Assembly (NCBI RefSeq): GCF_020283565.1
Contig: NC_060063.1
Location: 24,234,777 to 24,298,776, forward strand
Reading direction: 5' to 3'
Origin: Trifolium pratense
Taxonomy: Eukaryota > Streptophyta > Magnoliopsida > Fabales > Fabaceae
DNA length: 64,000 nt
Numbering within the stretch: position 1 is the first letter of the stretch; each line of letters opens with the position of its first letter. The notes below the pieces were generated by a model. The model was not told where the DNA came from, did not search any database, and was given only the letters and a program-made list of their open reading frames with translations. Below are positions 1 to 8,616 of the stretch, one piece after another. The position numbers were made by a program, and so were the translations under genes.

Positions 1-540
1 TTTCTCACACTCTTAACGTGTGTAACTATTTGTGTGATAATTTAATTCCCTTACTCTGAGATGTTCATTGCCATTCTCTATCTATTGCACTCGTGTTTTA
101 GTAGAGACAGAGTTGAGGAATTTTGCTTATACTTTTGAAGCTGTTTTTTCTCACTCTTTCTCCTAGTATTTTAGGCTTTTTTTGTTTAATTTTTGATCTT
201 CTAGGTCAAGGTAGAAAGTTTGAGACTTCCAACTAATTTTGCTGATGTAACAAGTTTGGTAGTGTTTTTAATTTCTTGTTATGTAGTTATCGTTCATGGA
301 ATTGAGTCATCATCTACTATCTACTAAAGATGAGTCTCTTTTAATTCTTGCTAGTGTTACATTTGTCAGTGGCTTATACTGTTGAATAATGAGGCTAACA
401 ATTTGGTGGTGTTGTTCTACCGATGAGTGAAAAAACATTCTCAATCTGTAATACACAATCAAGATATCATCATCATCATCATTAGTACATTGATAATGGA
501 GTTATTTGGCATAAGTAACTAGCAAATAATCATAAAAATA
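1..540. other. Non-coding, nothing recognised
   Basis: AT-rich sequence with T-runs and a short ATC microsatellite near 470-483. I see no exon-like stretch, no continuation of the MTP pseudogene and no clear transposon end here. Confidence 0.4.
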
Positions 541-1132
541 TGGGGCCTAATGCACGAGGCTTCCACAAAGTGGACTCAGGAAAGTAGGATTGTTTGCGGT
601 TCCTTTAGAAACGAAACTTAAACATTACAACATTCAATAAAACTGAACTGAACCATTAACTGTTTGTCCCAGATTGATCTGGTATAAAGGTTCGGTGCAC
701 CAGTTTTGTGGTTCTGAATCGCACCGAAATTACTTTTTACAAAAAAAAAAAAAATCCGAACTGTATTTTTCGAACCAAAATGATTCTCGCCTCTCAGTGA
801 ACAGGACTATACCAAATTGCTATTGTTATTTGATAATTAAGACAGTTTGAAAAAACCAAAAATCTGAACCATTAACAGAATTGTCACGGATAATTCATGA
901 ACTGAACCGAGCCGAACTACTTTAGTACAATTCGGGAACTGTTTGTCATAGTTTGATTTGTTTTTGTGTGGTTCAGATCAGTTTATGATTCATATCGTTT
1001 TTAAGTGTTTTTTTTAAAAGTCCTAGATAGATGTACGCAACTTATCCCGACGAACAGAGAGACTGTTTCTAGGATCTGAACCAATTGACTTCCAGGTCAT
1101 AGTTCAACAACCTTACCGAGGCTTGCTCTCTA
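541..1132 (-). mobile_element. Au-like tRNA-derived SINE, split by an insertion
   Basis: Read on the minus strand, 1132-1020 resembles the 5' half of plant Au SINEs: a tRNA-like head with a B-box-like GGTTCAGATCC, then GAAACAGTCTCT and GCGTAC motifs. The 3' half (CCTGAGTCC ... GTGCATTAGGCCCC) appears at 588-541. Both halves are degenerate and in the expected order, with about 430 bp of unrelated sequence between them. Identification rests on remembered family consensus, so the family name is tentative. Confidence 0.5.
589..1015. mobile_element. Insertion inside the SINE, GAACCGAACC-rich
   Basis: This stretch separates the two SINE halves and repeats motifs such as CTGAACCATTAAC and GAACCGAA. 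I could not find clean terminal repeats or a target duplication, so its class is open. Confidence 0.3.
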
Positions 1133-1300
1133 ATATGCAAAATTTACGTGACATAAAAAACTCCTTCAATATTTTGATGTCAAATATACAAAGGGAGTTA
1201 TAGGAAAATTATTAATGGAAATACTAATTGTTGAACATCTTAACTCAATCAGAAAACCAAAGTAAAATGAGAAGAAAATAAGATGTAGTTATACACTTAC

Positions 1301-2454
1301 AACAATATCTCCTGTTGGATCAATCCACCAGTGAAACTTGATAGCTAGAACAGCAGCGGCTAATCCAACGGATTTAGTAATGACATCGAATAAATGATCT
1401 TGTGCAAACGCTCTGACGATTTCATTTTTAAATCTTCAACAGTAGACCATAAGAATGAACTTCACTACAGTCACGAATATCATAATCCAGATCATTCAAT
1501 TCAACTTTATTTGATCCACTTCAGGCTTAGCCTGTAAGAAAGAGAATGATACTCAGAAATTTAAAACACCGCTGCACATACATGACAGAACCGATTACAC
1601 TCAAATGTGCACAAATAATGAAAACAAAAGTTGATATGTACCTTTGCAATAATTTGCCAACCGGAATTTATCAAAATCTGCAAGCCCAAGGTTACCATGC
1701 ATCACGGGTGCAAAAACAACGATACCCTGCATAGAAACCAATCAGGTGTTTGTTTTTCATTCTCAAAATAATATGAAACTATATTGCGCGCATTCACTAA
1801 AATTTTGAAGGACTCATTGATTGCATATCAGACTAAGACCTAAATTGACATACCATACCACTGGTTGGATGCGTTTCTTTCCAATAGGATAGTGATATCG
1901 GTTTGGCTTTCTCATCGAATTAGAAGTAAACCACAAGAAACCTTACAAAGGAATCTAGTGTTGATGCAATAACTGCTAATGATCTGCTCGCCAGCAAACA
2001 GCACCAAGTTGCATGCATTTGACACATGAACTGCCATCCTCTCATTCTTTGCAAGTTGCTTCATTTCGTCCTGAGAAAACATAATGCAATTTTGTTTAGC
2101 AAAATTCTCTAATGGATTGAATTCAATTATTCATATACATCTGTTTGAATCAATCGCGTTCATTTAGAAATCACCACTGTTGTCAAACAGTGACCATAAG
2201 ACTGTAGCATTTTCTGCAATCTACGATTGACAACACCATAAATCACAAATTTTTACTGACATTGCAGTAATCGAAACTAGATAAATGCATCGCCATTTAT
2301 GAAAAATTAAACGTAAATAGCGCTATATATGAACAATCAACCTCAGTGAGACCTCCTGGGAAAAAACCAGTTTCATGCATAGTCTCCATTTCATTAAATC
2401 CTTCAAGGAGTCTCTCCTGCTTCTTGTAATAATCCGCCACTTTGCGTTGCTTCC
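1301..2454 (-). pseudogene. Metal tolerance protein (cation diffusion facilitator) pseudogene, 3' truncated
   Basis: Four exon-like blocks on the minus strand match the plant MTP8-11 (Mn-type CDF transporter) family in order. Block 2454-2342 encodes [20 protein letters not shown] and an FFPGGLTE end. Block 2070-1859 encodes DEMKQLAKNERMAVHVSNAC, then [19 protein letters not shown]. Block 1726-1642 encodes GIVVFAPVM and LGLQILINSGWQIIAK. Block 1531-1301 encodes [14 protein letters not shown] and [10 protein letters not shown]. Each block is bounded by plausible GT-AG sites. It is dead: a deletion breaks the frame inside 2070-1859, a 4-nt insertion shifts frame near 1698, and in-frame stops lie in 1531-1301. 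The first exon and the C-terminal cytoplasmic domain are absent. In life the family exports or sequesters divalent metals, mainly manganese, across endomembranes. Confidence 0.85.
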
Positions 2455-2808
2455 CTGAAAGTGAAACACAAGTGGTTTATTTGAACGATAAATTTGAGTG
2501 TAAAAATCTCATTTAGAGTCAGAAGGTACACATTTAGAATCAAAAGCTACAAATCCTAACTTCAACTTAAAATCAACTATAAAAGCAAAATCAATGTCAA
2601 TCAACATCACCTAAACTTGTCAAAATCAATTTTATTCGTATGAATACACTTTTCGCCCTTCTACCGTGGTATCAAACATACACTCATAATCTATGCTATG
2701 GTTAGTAGTAGTCTTATTTACAAACTAACTGGTTCAGAAGGTAGAGGCAAACACTACGATGCATGACCAGTTAAATTGAAACATTTTAATGACAAATTTT
2801 TAGTTTTA
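2455..2808. other. Non-coding spacer
   Basis: AT-rich DNA between the first surviving MTP exon and the copia remnant. Probably old MTP intron; no coding signal seen. Confidence 0.4.
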
Positions 2809-4030
2809 CTAATCTTTTATCAATTTCTCAAACCCATTGATAACCAAAATTGTCAAAATTTTAAAATGGAAAATATAAGAAAAGAGAATAATCCCTCCCT
2901 TCCGATTTAGGTGGCGAGCTCTAACATCTCTTCTACAAAACTCGTACTTGTCCTTAGGTAAGGACTTGTTCATCATATCTAAGCAATTGTCATCAATATG
3001 AATTTTCACAAGCTGTAATTGCTTGGAATCCAACATATCACAATCCAGTGATATCTTACATCGATATGTTGTGACCTCGAGTGAAAACTCGAATTCTTGC
3101 TCAAGTGGATTGCACTCTGACTATTACAATGCACAATGTACTTCTGTTGTTCTTGCCCTAATTCATGCAAGAATCGCTTCATCCAAAACATTTTATTGCA
3201 AGCTTCTATTGTTGCAATGAATTCTGCCTCTGTGGTAGATAAAACAACACACTTTTGTAGCTTCTACTGCCACGATACAACTCCCCTTGAAAATGTTATC
3301 AAGAATCCAGAAGTTGATTTCCTAGAATCAGTATCTCCCACCATATCTGCATCTGTCTAGCCAATCAGTTCAGATTTTCTACTTCCAAAGCATAAACTCA
3401 TTTTGTAAGTTCCTCTAAGATATCGCAAAATCCACTTCACAACATTCCAATGCTTCTTTTCCTGGATTGGCCAAGAATCTACCAACAACACCAACCATGT
3501 GTGTTATATCTGCCTGTATACATACCATTGCATACATAAAGCTTCCAACAAGTGAGACATATGGCACATTGTTCATCTCCTCCTTTTTTCAATTTCATTT
3601 GTAGGACTATGCTTTGAACTACGATTGAAGTGACTAGCAAGTGGAGTAGCAACTGACTTTGCCTTTTCCATGTTAAACATCTTTAACACCTTCTCGATAT
3701 ATCTTTCTTTTGATGGCCACTGCCCATCACTTGTGCTCCTTCCAATCATGACGGATGGACATACCAAGAATTTGTTTTGCCAGTCCCAAATCTTTCATAG
3801 CAAAATACTTCTTCATTTCATTCTTCTTGTCGATCTTCTCACTATTTTGTCCAACAATTAACATATCGTCAACATACAAGAGTAGTACGATGAACTCACC
3901 ATCATCGAGTCTCTTCACAAACACAAAATGATCAAATTTAGTTCTTCGGTATCCTTGATCAATCATGAAGGAATCAAACTTCTTGTACCATTAACACGAT
4001 ACCTGCTTAAGTCCGTATAACCTCTTTTTT
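2809..4030 (-). pseudogene. Copia retrotransposon pol remnant (reverse transcriptase to RNase H)
   Basis: Minus-strand fragments in three shifted frames give the 3' half of a Ty1/copia pol. 4010-3727 has an LYGLKQ motif, then the RT active site as LLLYVDDMLIVG. 3767-3573 covers the RT thumb-like region (YIEKVLKMFNMEKAKSVATPL). 3191-2809 covers RNase H (SAIHLSKN, SRSQHIDVRYH) and the copia C-terminal tail (DNCLDMMNKSLP). Stops and frameshifts separate the blocks, so no protein can be made. Its upstream RT part lies at 5940-6040, displaced by a foreign insertion. Confidence 0.85.
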
Positions 4031-4031
4031 A

Positions 4032-5275
4032 GTGCATTTTAATGCACATTCTTCTACTATTGTACTTATGTATTCATATAGTTTATTTTATTATTTTCAC
4101 TATTTTAATGTGTTTTTATATTTAATTTTATTTCTAGCTTTATTTTATTTTCGCATTTATTTTATGAATAAATAGTGCTTTGACACCCTCTCAGTCCGCA
4201 GGTCATAACTAGAGCTACGAATATCGGATTGAGGCACGAGAAGATGCGTTGGAAAGCTAAGATAAATATCTACAACTTTCATGTTGAATCCGGAATCCAA
4301 TTACGTTTTGTCTCAAACTTGATAAAAATAATTAATTTGCAAGACAAGTTATGTTTTTCGGCCCAATTCTTTTAAGGTCCGTTTCCATGGAATATTTACA
4401 CTGAAAAACGCAGCTAGGGCTGATTATTCACTATTCACGAAATTACATACCCTAAAGGCAGCTTCTTGCTATGGAGAACTAATCACCAAGGATTAACCTG
4501 CCGTAATAGGTTTTCGCCGACACTTTGATGTTCTATAATTTTCAATCAAATTGATTTTCCCTTTCAATATTTATGATATATGTTTGGTTTATTTTATTCA
4601 AGTTCTATAGAATAAGTGTTGATATATGTTCCTGATTTCCGAATTAAGCAAACAGACATATATCAACACTTATTCTATTGAACTTGAATAAAGCAAACAG
4701 ACATATATCATAAATATTAAAAGGGAAAAAGCAATTTGATTGAAAATTATAGAACCTCAAAGTGTCGACGGAAACCGATTAGCAGATTAATCCATGGTGA
4801 TTAGTTCTCCATAGCAAGAAGCTGCCTTTAGGGTTTGTAATTTCGTGAATAGTGAATAATCAGCCTAGCTGCATTTTTCAGTTTAAATGTTATATGAAAA
4901 CGGGTCTTAAAAGTATTGGGCCGAAAAACATAACTTGTCTTGCAAATTAATTATTTTTATCAAGTCTGAGACAAAACGTAATTCTTTTACATATTTCCGT
5001 TCCGAATTGGCTTCAGGCTTCAACATGAAAGTTGTAGATATTTATCTTATCTTTTCAACTCATCTTCCCGTGCCATAATCCGATATTCGTAGCTCCAATT
5101 ATGACCTGCGGACTGAGAGGGTGTCAAAGCACTGTTTATTCATAAAATAAATGCAAAAATAAAATAAAGCTAGAAATAAACTTAAATATAAAAATACATT
5201 AAAATAATGAAAATAATAAAATAAACCATATGAATACATAAGTACAATAGTAGAAGAATGTGCATTAAAATGCAC
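4032..5275. repeat. Large inverted repeat (arms about 600 bp, loop about 27 bp)
   Basis: The left arm, about 4032-4628, and the right arm, about 4656-5275, are imperfect reverse complements. The outer ends read GTGCATTTTAATGCAC and its complement; CTCTCAGTCCGCAGGTCATAA at 4190-4210 is mirrored at 5100-5120. The arm sequence resembles gypsy LTR sequence (TACAACTTTCATGTTG motif). Transcribed through, it would fold into one long hairpin. It sits inside the copia RT remnant, which resumes on both sides. Confidence 0.8.
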
Positions 5276-5935
5276 CGATCAAATCCCCCCACACTTGAAC
5301 TTTTGCACTCCGAGCAAAACTCAAGGTTAAAGATTTAATGTAAAAATTTAAAAGATAGAAAGAAAGAAGGAAAGGAAGAAAGGCATGACACAAAGTTGCA
5401 AGCAATTAGCACATTCTAGGATTCAAGGAGGATAACAATCATGAACAACATCTTCAACAAGCGTAATGAACAAGGTGGCTTTTAGACTAAAAAGTGCTTC
5501 AAAAATGATAGAACCTCACGGAATATTTGTATAAAGTGCACTCAATCATTCAAAAATGGAGTGTCAGGGACAGTATTTACGCTCAAAGAACATCATCAAA
5601 GTTAGCACTGCCATAGGCTTGACAAGCCTCTTCCGTCCTCAAAGATGGAGGACATCCACACAATGTAACACACACATGTACAGATCAAAAGGTCTTTATT
5701 AAGGTTGTAACGGGACCAACGTACAGGTGGGATAAACCTAAGGGAGACTAGGCTGTAAAACCAAGAGGATAAGGAAGCATGAAAATCAACTGAAAATTAA
5801 GTATGAGGGTTAGTTCAGCTCTATAAAGCATAAGTCTCAAATAGATACTGCAACTAAATTGGATACATTGAACCCACAACATTTACTTCTTCACATCTTC
5901 AAGATCACTTTCTTTACACACACCTTCACATCAGA
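5276..5935. mobile_element. Gypsy-like non-coding fragment
   Basis: Starts with ATCAAATCCCCCCACACTTG, a tract of the kind found near the internal end of some plant gypsy elements, then runs without an ORF. It continues the foreign insertion that splits the copia pol. The gypsy label is inference from resemblance only. Confidence 0.4.
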
Positions 5936-5939
5936 ATTG

Positions 5940-6290
5940 CCCATAATACAACCTTTGAACACCCTCTGGCTGCTCCATGTAAATTTCTTCTTCTAAATCA
6001 CCATGAAGAAATTCAGTCTTTACATCTAGTACGTAGTTCCACATCTAAACCACCAATGTTAGAACACCGCGTGGTGTTGAGTTACTCAATGAAACCACAA
6101 GTGTGTCACAATTGTCTAGCAAGGAACTTAGTAATGACAATGCTTACAATTCATCTTCAAGCTCCATCTTCCTATTGGTGAGTTGATTTATCAATCTTCG
6201 AAAATTGCTTAAGTGTTCGAAAACAATTCGGGTTTCAATATACTTGAGGTTCACCAATCGTTGTATAGTAGAGGTTTTATTATTGGTTGT
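5940..6290 (-). pseudogene. Copia remnant: gag end joined directly to reverse transcriptase
   Basis: On the minus strand 6040-5945 encodes the RT stretch LDVKTEFLHGDLEEEIYMEQ, the part expected just upstream of the 4010 LYGLKQ block. Next to it, 6290-6060 encodes a decayed copia gag end (EHLSNF, DNCDTLVV). Protease and integrase are missing, so an internal deletion joined gag to RT before later insertions. The gag continues at 18563-18800 on the far side of the Sirevirus. Confidence 0.75.
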
Positions 6291-6293
6291 CTT
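6289..6293. repeat. 5-bp target site duplication of the Sirevirus
   Basis: GTCTT directly abuts the left LTR and the same GTCTT follows the right LTR at 18563-18567. This fixes both ends of the insertion. Confidence 0.9.
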
Positions 6294-7415
6294 TGAAGGT
6301 GTGAAAACACAAGAAGGGGGGGGGGGTTGAATTGTGTTTTAGCTAAGTTAAAAACTTTTTAAAGTTCTTAACTCAACTACGTTAGCAGCGGAAAAATAAC
6401 ACAACAAAAAACAAGATAGAGAGAGAGAGATCACACAAGCAATTTATACTGGTTCCTCTCACAAAACGAGAGTAGTCCAGTCCCCTTGCACTTCCAAGGG
6501 ATTTCACTATAATCACACAAGATTACACCTGCTCAAGCACACAAGCAAGAGACTTCTCAAACAATGCTCAAGCACACAAGCTTAAGACTTCACACTTAAG
6601 CACACAAGCTTAAGTTTCACACTTAAGCACACAAGCTTAAGTTTCTCAGGAATAATAAAGTATATAACAATATACAAATGCTCTTAGATGAACCTAAAGA
6701 GAGCAAATACAAATAGTACAGAGTATTTGACTAAAGTGCAAAAACACTTAAGAAAGGTTCAGAGCTTGTATATCACAGAGTTCAGAGTTTGTTCAGCGCA
6801 CGTTCAATTCTTGATAATTGTTATTTTTTGTTGTAGCTGAATCTACTAGTATATATACTACTAGAAAAGAGTCGTTGCAAAAAGAACCGTTGGAGTTGAT
6901 AATATTTGTCTTCAAGCAGTCTGTCTTGATGCAGTTTGGTTGTATCCAAAACTAAGAAAGAGTTTCAGGTACTTTGACTACTGCAGAGTGGACTTTCCTT
7001 ATTCAGCTAACAAAACTGAAGACCCACGTTCTCAAGATAGGACAGACAAAACAGGGGTAGCTGAACTGATCAGGCTTGAAAGGTCCTTTTCTTCATTGGT
7101 AGAAGAGTTGACTAGCAAAGGGAATCTTCACAGCTTTCAAAGAGATCTTCAGAGTTTGATGAAGCTTGTAGACAGACAAGAAGTTCTGAAGTCTTCATCC
7201 TCTGAATGTTGTAACTTCTGAAGTCTAACATCTTCTGAGCGCTTGTGAACTTCTGAGTTCACATCCTCTGAACTTCACTCAGGACTTATATGATGCTTAT
7301 ATCTGCGCACTTAAAATAAATTTTTAGTCCTTCCAATTGTTTATTAATACTTTGTTATCATCAAAACCTTTATAGATTTAGGGGCAAACATTTTTAAATC
7401 AATTTTGTTCCAACA
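6294..7415 (-). repeat. Sirevirus 3' LTR
   Basis: 1122 bp, TG...CA ends (sense TGTTGGAACAAAATTG to CACACCTTCA). Carries a run of 11 G at about 6316-6326 against 10 in its partner, and short direct repeats with CTTAAGCACACAAGC at 6540-6650. Confidence 0.95.
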
Positions 7416-7430
7416 ATCTCCCCCTTTTTG
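7416..7430 (-). other. Polypurine tract (PPT)
   Basis: Minus strand reads CAAAAAGGGGGAGAT immediately before the 3' LTR. It is the plus-strand DNA primer site for reverse transcription. Confidence 0.9.
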
Positions 7431-7510
7431 ATGATGACAAACATAAGTATTAATTGACAATTGTTGTTAAATTAACTTATCATGTTTCTCTTAGGTTTAT
7501 GAGGTTTGCA

Positions 7511-7864
7511 AGCTCCCCCTAAGATTGATACATCATAAAGTCTGAACTTTATGTTTTATCCATGATATTTTAATTTAGTATAAGATTAAGATGGTTTGAA
7601 ATAAAATAAGTTTCATATCTTTCTTCAGAGTGAGAGGTTTGCAAGCTCTCCCCCTAAGTCTCATAAGGCTAAGTTAAAATTGCACTCTTAACTTATCCTT
7701 ACTTATGAAATTTATTTCAGTTTCAACTAACTTAGTCTCCGCCTTGAAATACGTAAAACAACTTAAAAGTAACAACTTTTAACTTAACAGATAAAAGCGA
7801 GATAAAAGGCGTGGTTTCAGTTTTGGAGCATATCAATTAATGCGTAACTACTCCCCCTTTTGTC
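7511..7864 (-). repeat. Extra PPT-like tracts
   Basis: Three further minus-strand purine tracts lie upstream of the true PPT: CTTAGGGGGAGCT (7523-7511), CTTAGGGGGAGAGC (7657-7644) and GACAAAAGGGGGAG (7864-7851). Multiple PPTs are a known Sirevirus feature. Confidence 0.75.
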
Positions 7865-7995
7865 ATTATCAAAAAGTAAAACAAAGTTATATAACCAAGA
7901 CAGTCAAAGAAAAAGAGTGGTAGTTACAAAGGTGAATTAATTTCAAAAACAAAAACCAACGCGCTCAAGGTTTTATAAAAGGTGAACTAGTTAAC

Positions 7996-8364
7996 ATGCC
8001 TTCTTCACGTAAAAACAAGAATAAACAAGTTAATCAAGAAAGATTAGGAAGAATGAGAAGGTTTAGCACACGCATTGCAGAGTTTAAGAGAAAGAAGAAC
8101 GAAGAGAAACGCGAAGACGAAGAGAAAGATAAAGAAAACAACAAGAAACCACAAGAAGCTGAGATAATAATCATCTCTTCAGATTCTGAAGCTGAAGAGA
8201 ATGAAGATGATGCTGACTATGTTGAGTTCATGGCTAGCTATGTTCCAGAAGAGGAACAAGAAGAAGAAGAAGAAGAAGAACAACACCCAGATCCCATTGA
8301 AATTTCATCAGAGGATGCTGAGGAGAAATCAGAGATTTCTTCTGAGTTTTATCCATCTGATTAG
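7996..8364 (+). CDS. Antisense acidic ORF of the Sirevirus, unknown function
   Basis: A 122-codon ORF on the strand opposite to gag-pol, between the envelope-like ORF and the 3' LTR. The N-terminus is strongly basic (RKNKNKQ, MRRFST, FKRKK, NLS-like); the C-terminal half is acidic with a long Glu run. Two hydrophobic-then-acidic motifs, EIIIISSDSEAEE and PIEISSEDAEE, resemble SUMO-interacting motifs. A TATA-like TTTTATAAAA lies at 7970-7979, though close to the ATG, and AATAAA follows at 8431. I do not recognise a family. The low-complexity Glu tract could be chance, but the clean gene-like borders and the absence of stops in a young element argue for a real ORF. Function not assigned. Confidence 0.5.
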   Translation: MPSSRKNKNKQVNQERLGRMRRFSTRIAEFKRKKNEEKREDEEKDKENNKKPQEAEIIIISSDSEAEENEDDADYVEFMASYVPEEEQEEEEEEEQHPDPIEISSEDAEEKSEISSEFYPSD

Positions 8365-8616
8365 GATTAGGTTGTCTTTTTCTTTTTCTTTTTACCAATG
8401 TACTCAACATGGTTAACATTAATAAAAATTTTCGTTTTTAAAAGCATCTTGTGTTCTTATGTTCTAATTTAACAAAAAAAAAAAATATCACAAGCAAAAC
8501 AAACAGAATATAAAACAAACCACATAATTAATAAAACAAACATAGCTTAAAAAGAAAATTGTTCAGAGGATAAACAGAGAATAAAGAAAGAAAGCATAAA
8601 ACATGTGCAGAGAATC

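Noticed and set aside
6940..7221. 93-codon ORF in the left LTR, repeated at 18087-18368
   Set aside because: It lies wholly inside the LTRs on the antisense strand; identical because the LTRs are identical. No family features.
6294..7415. Left LTR as an independent solo LTR
   Set aside because: It shares the TSD, sequence and PPT context with the 17442-18562 LTR and internal region.
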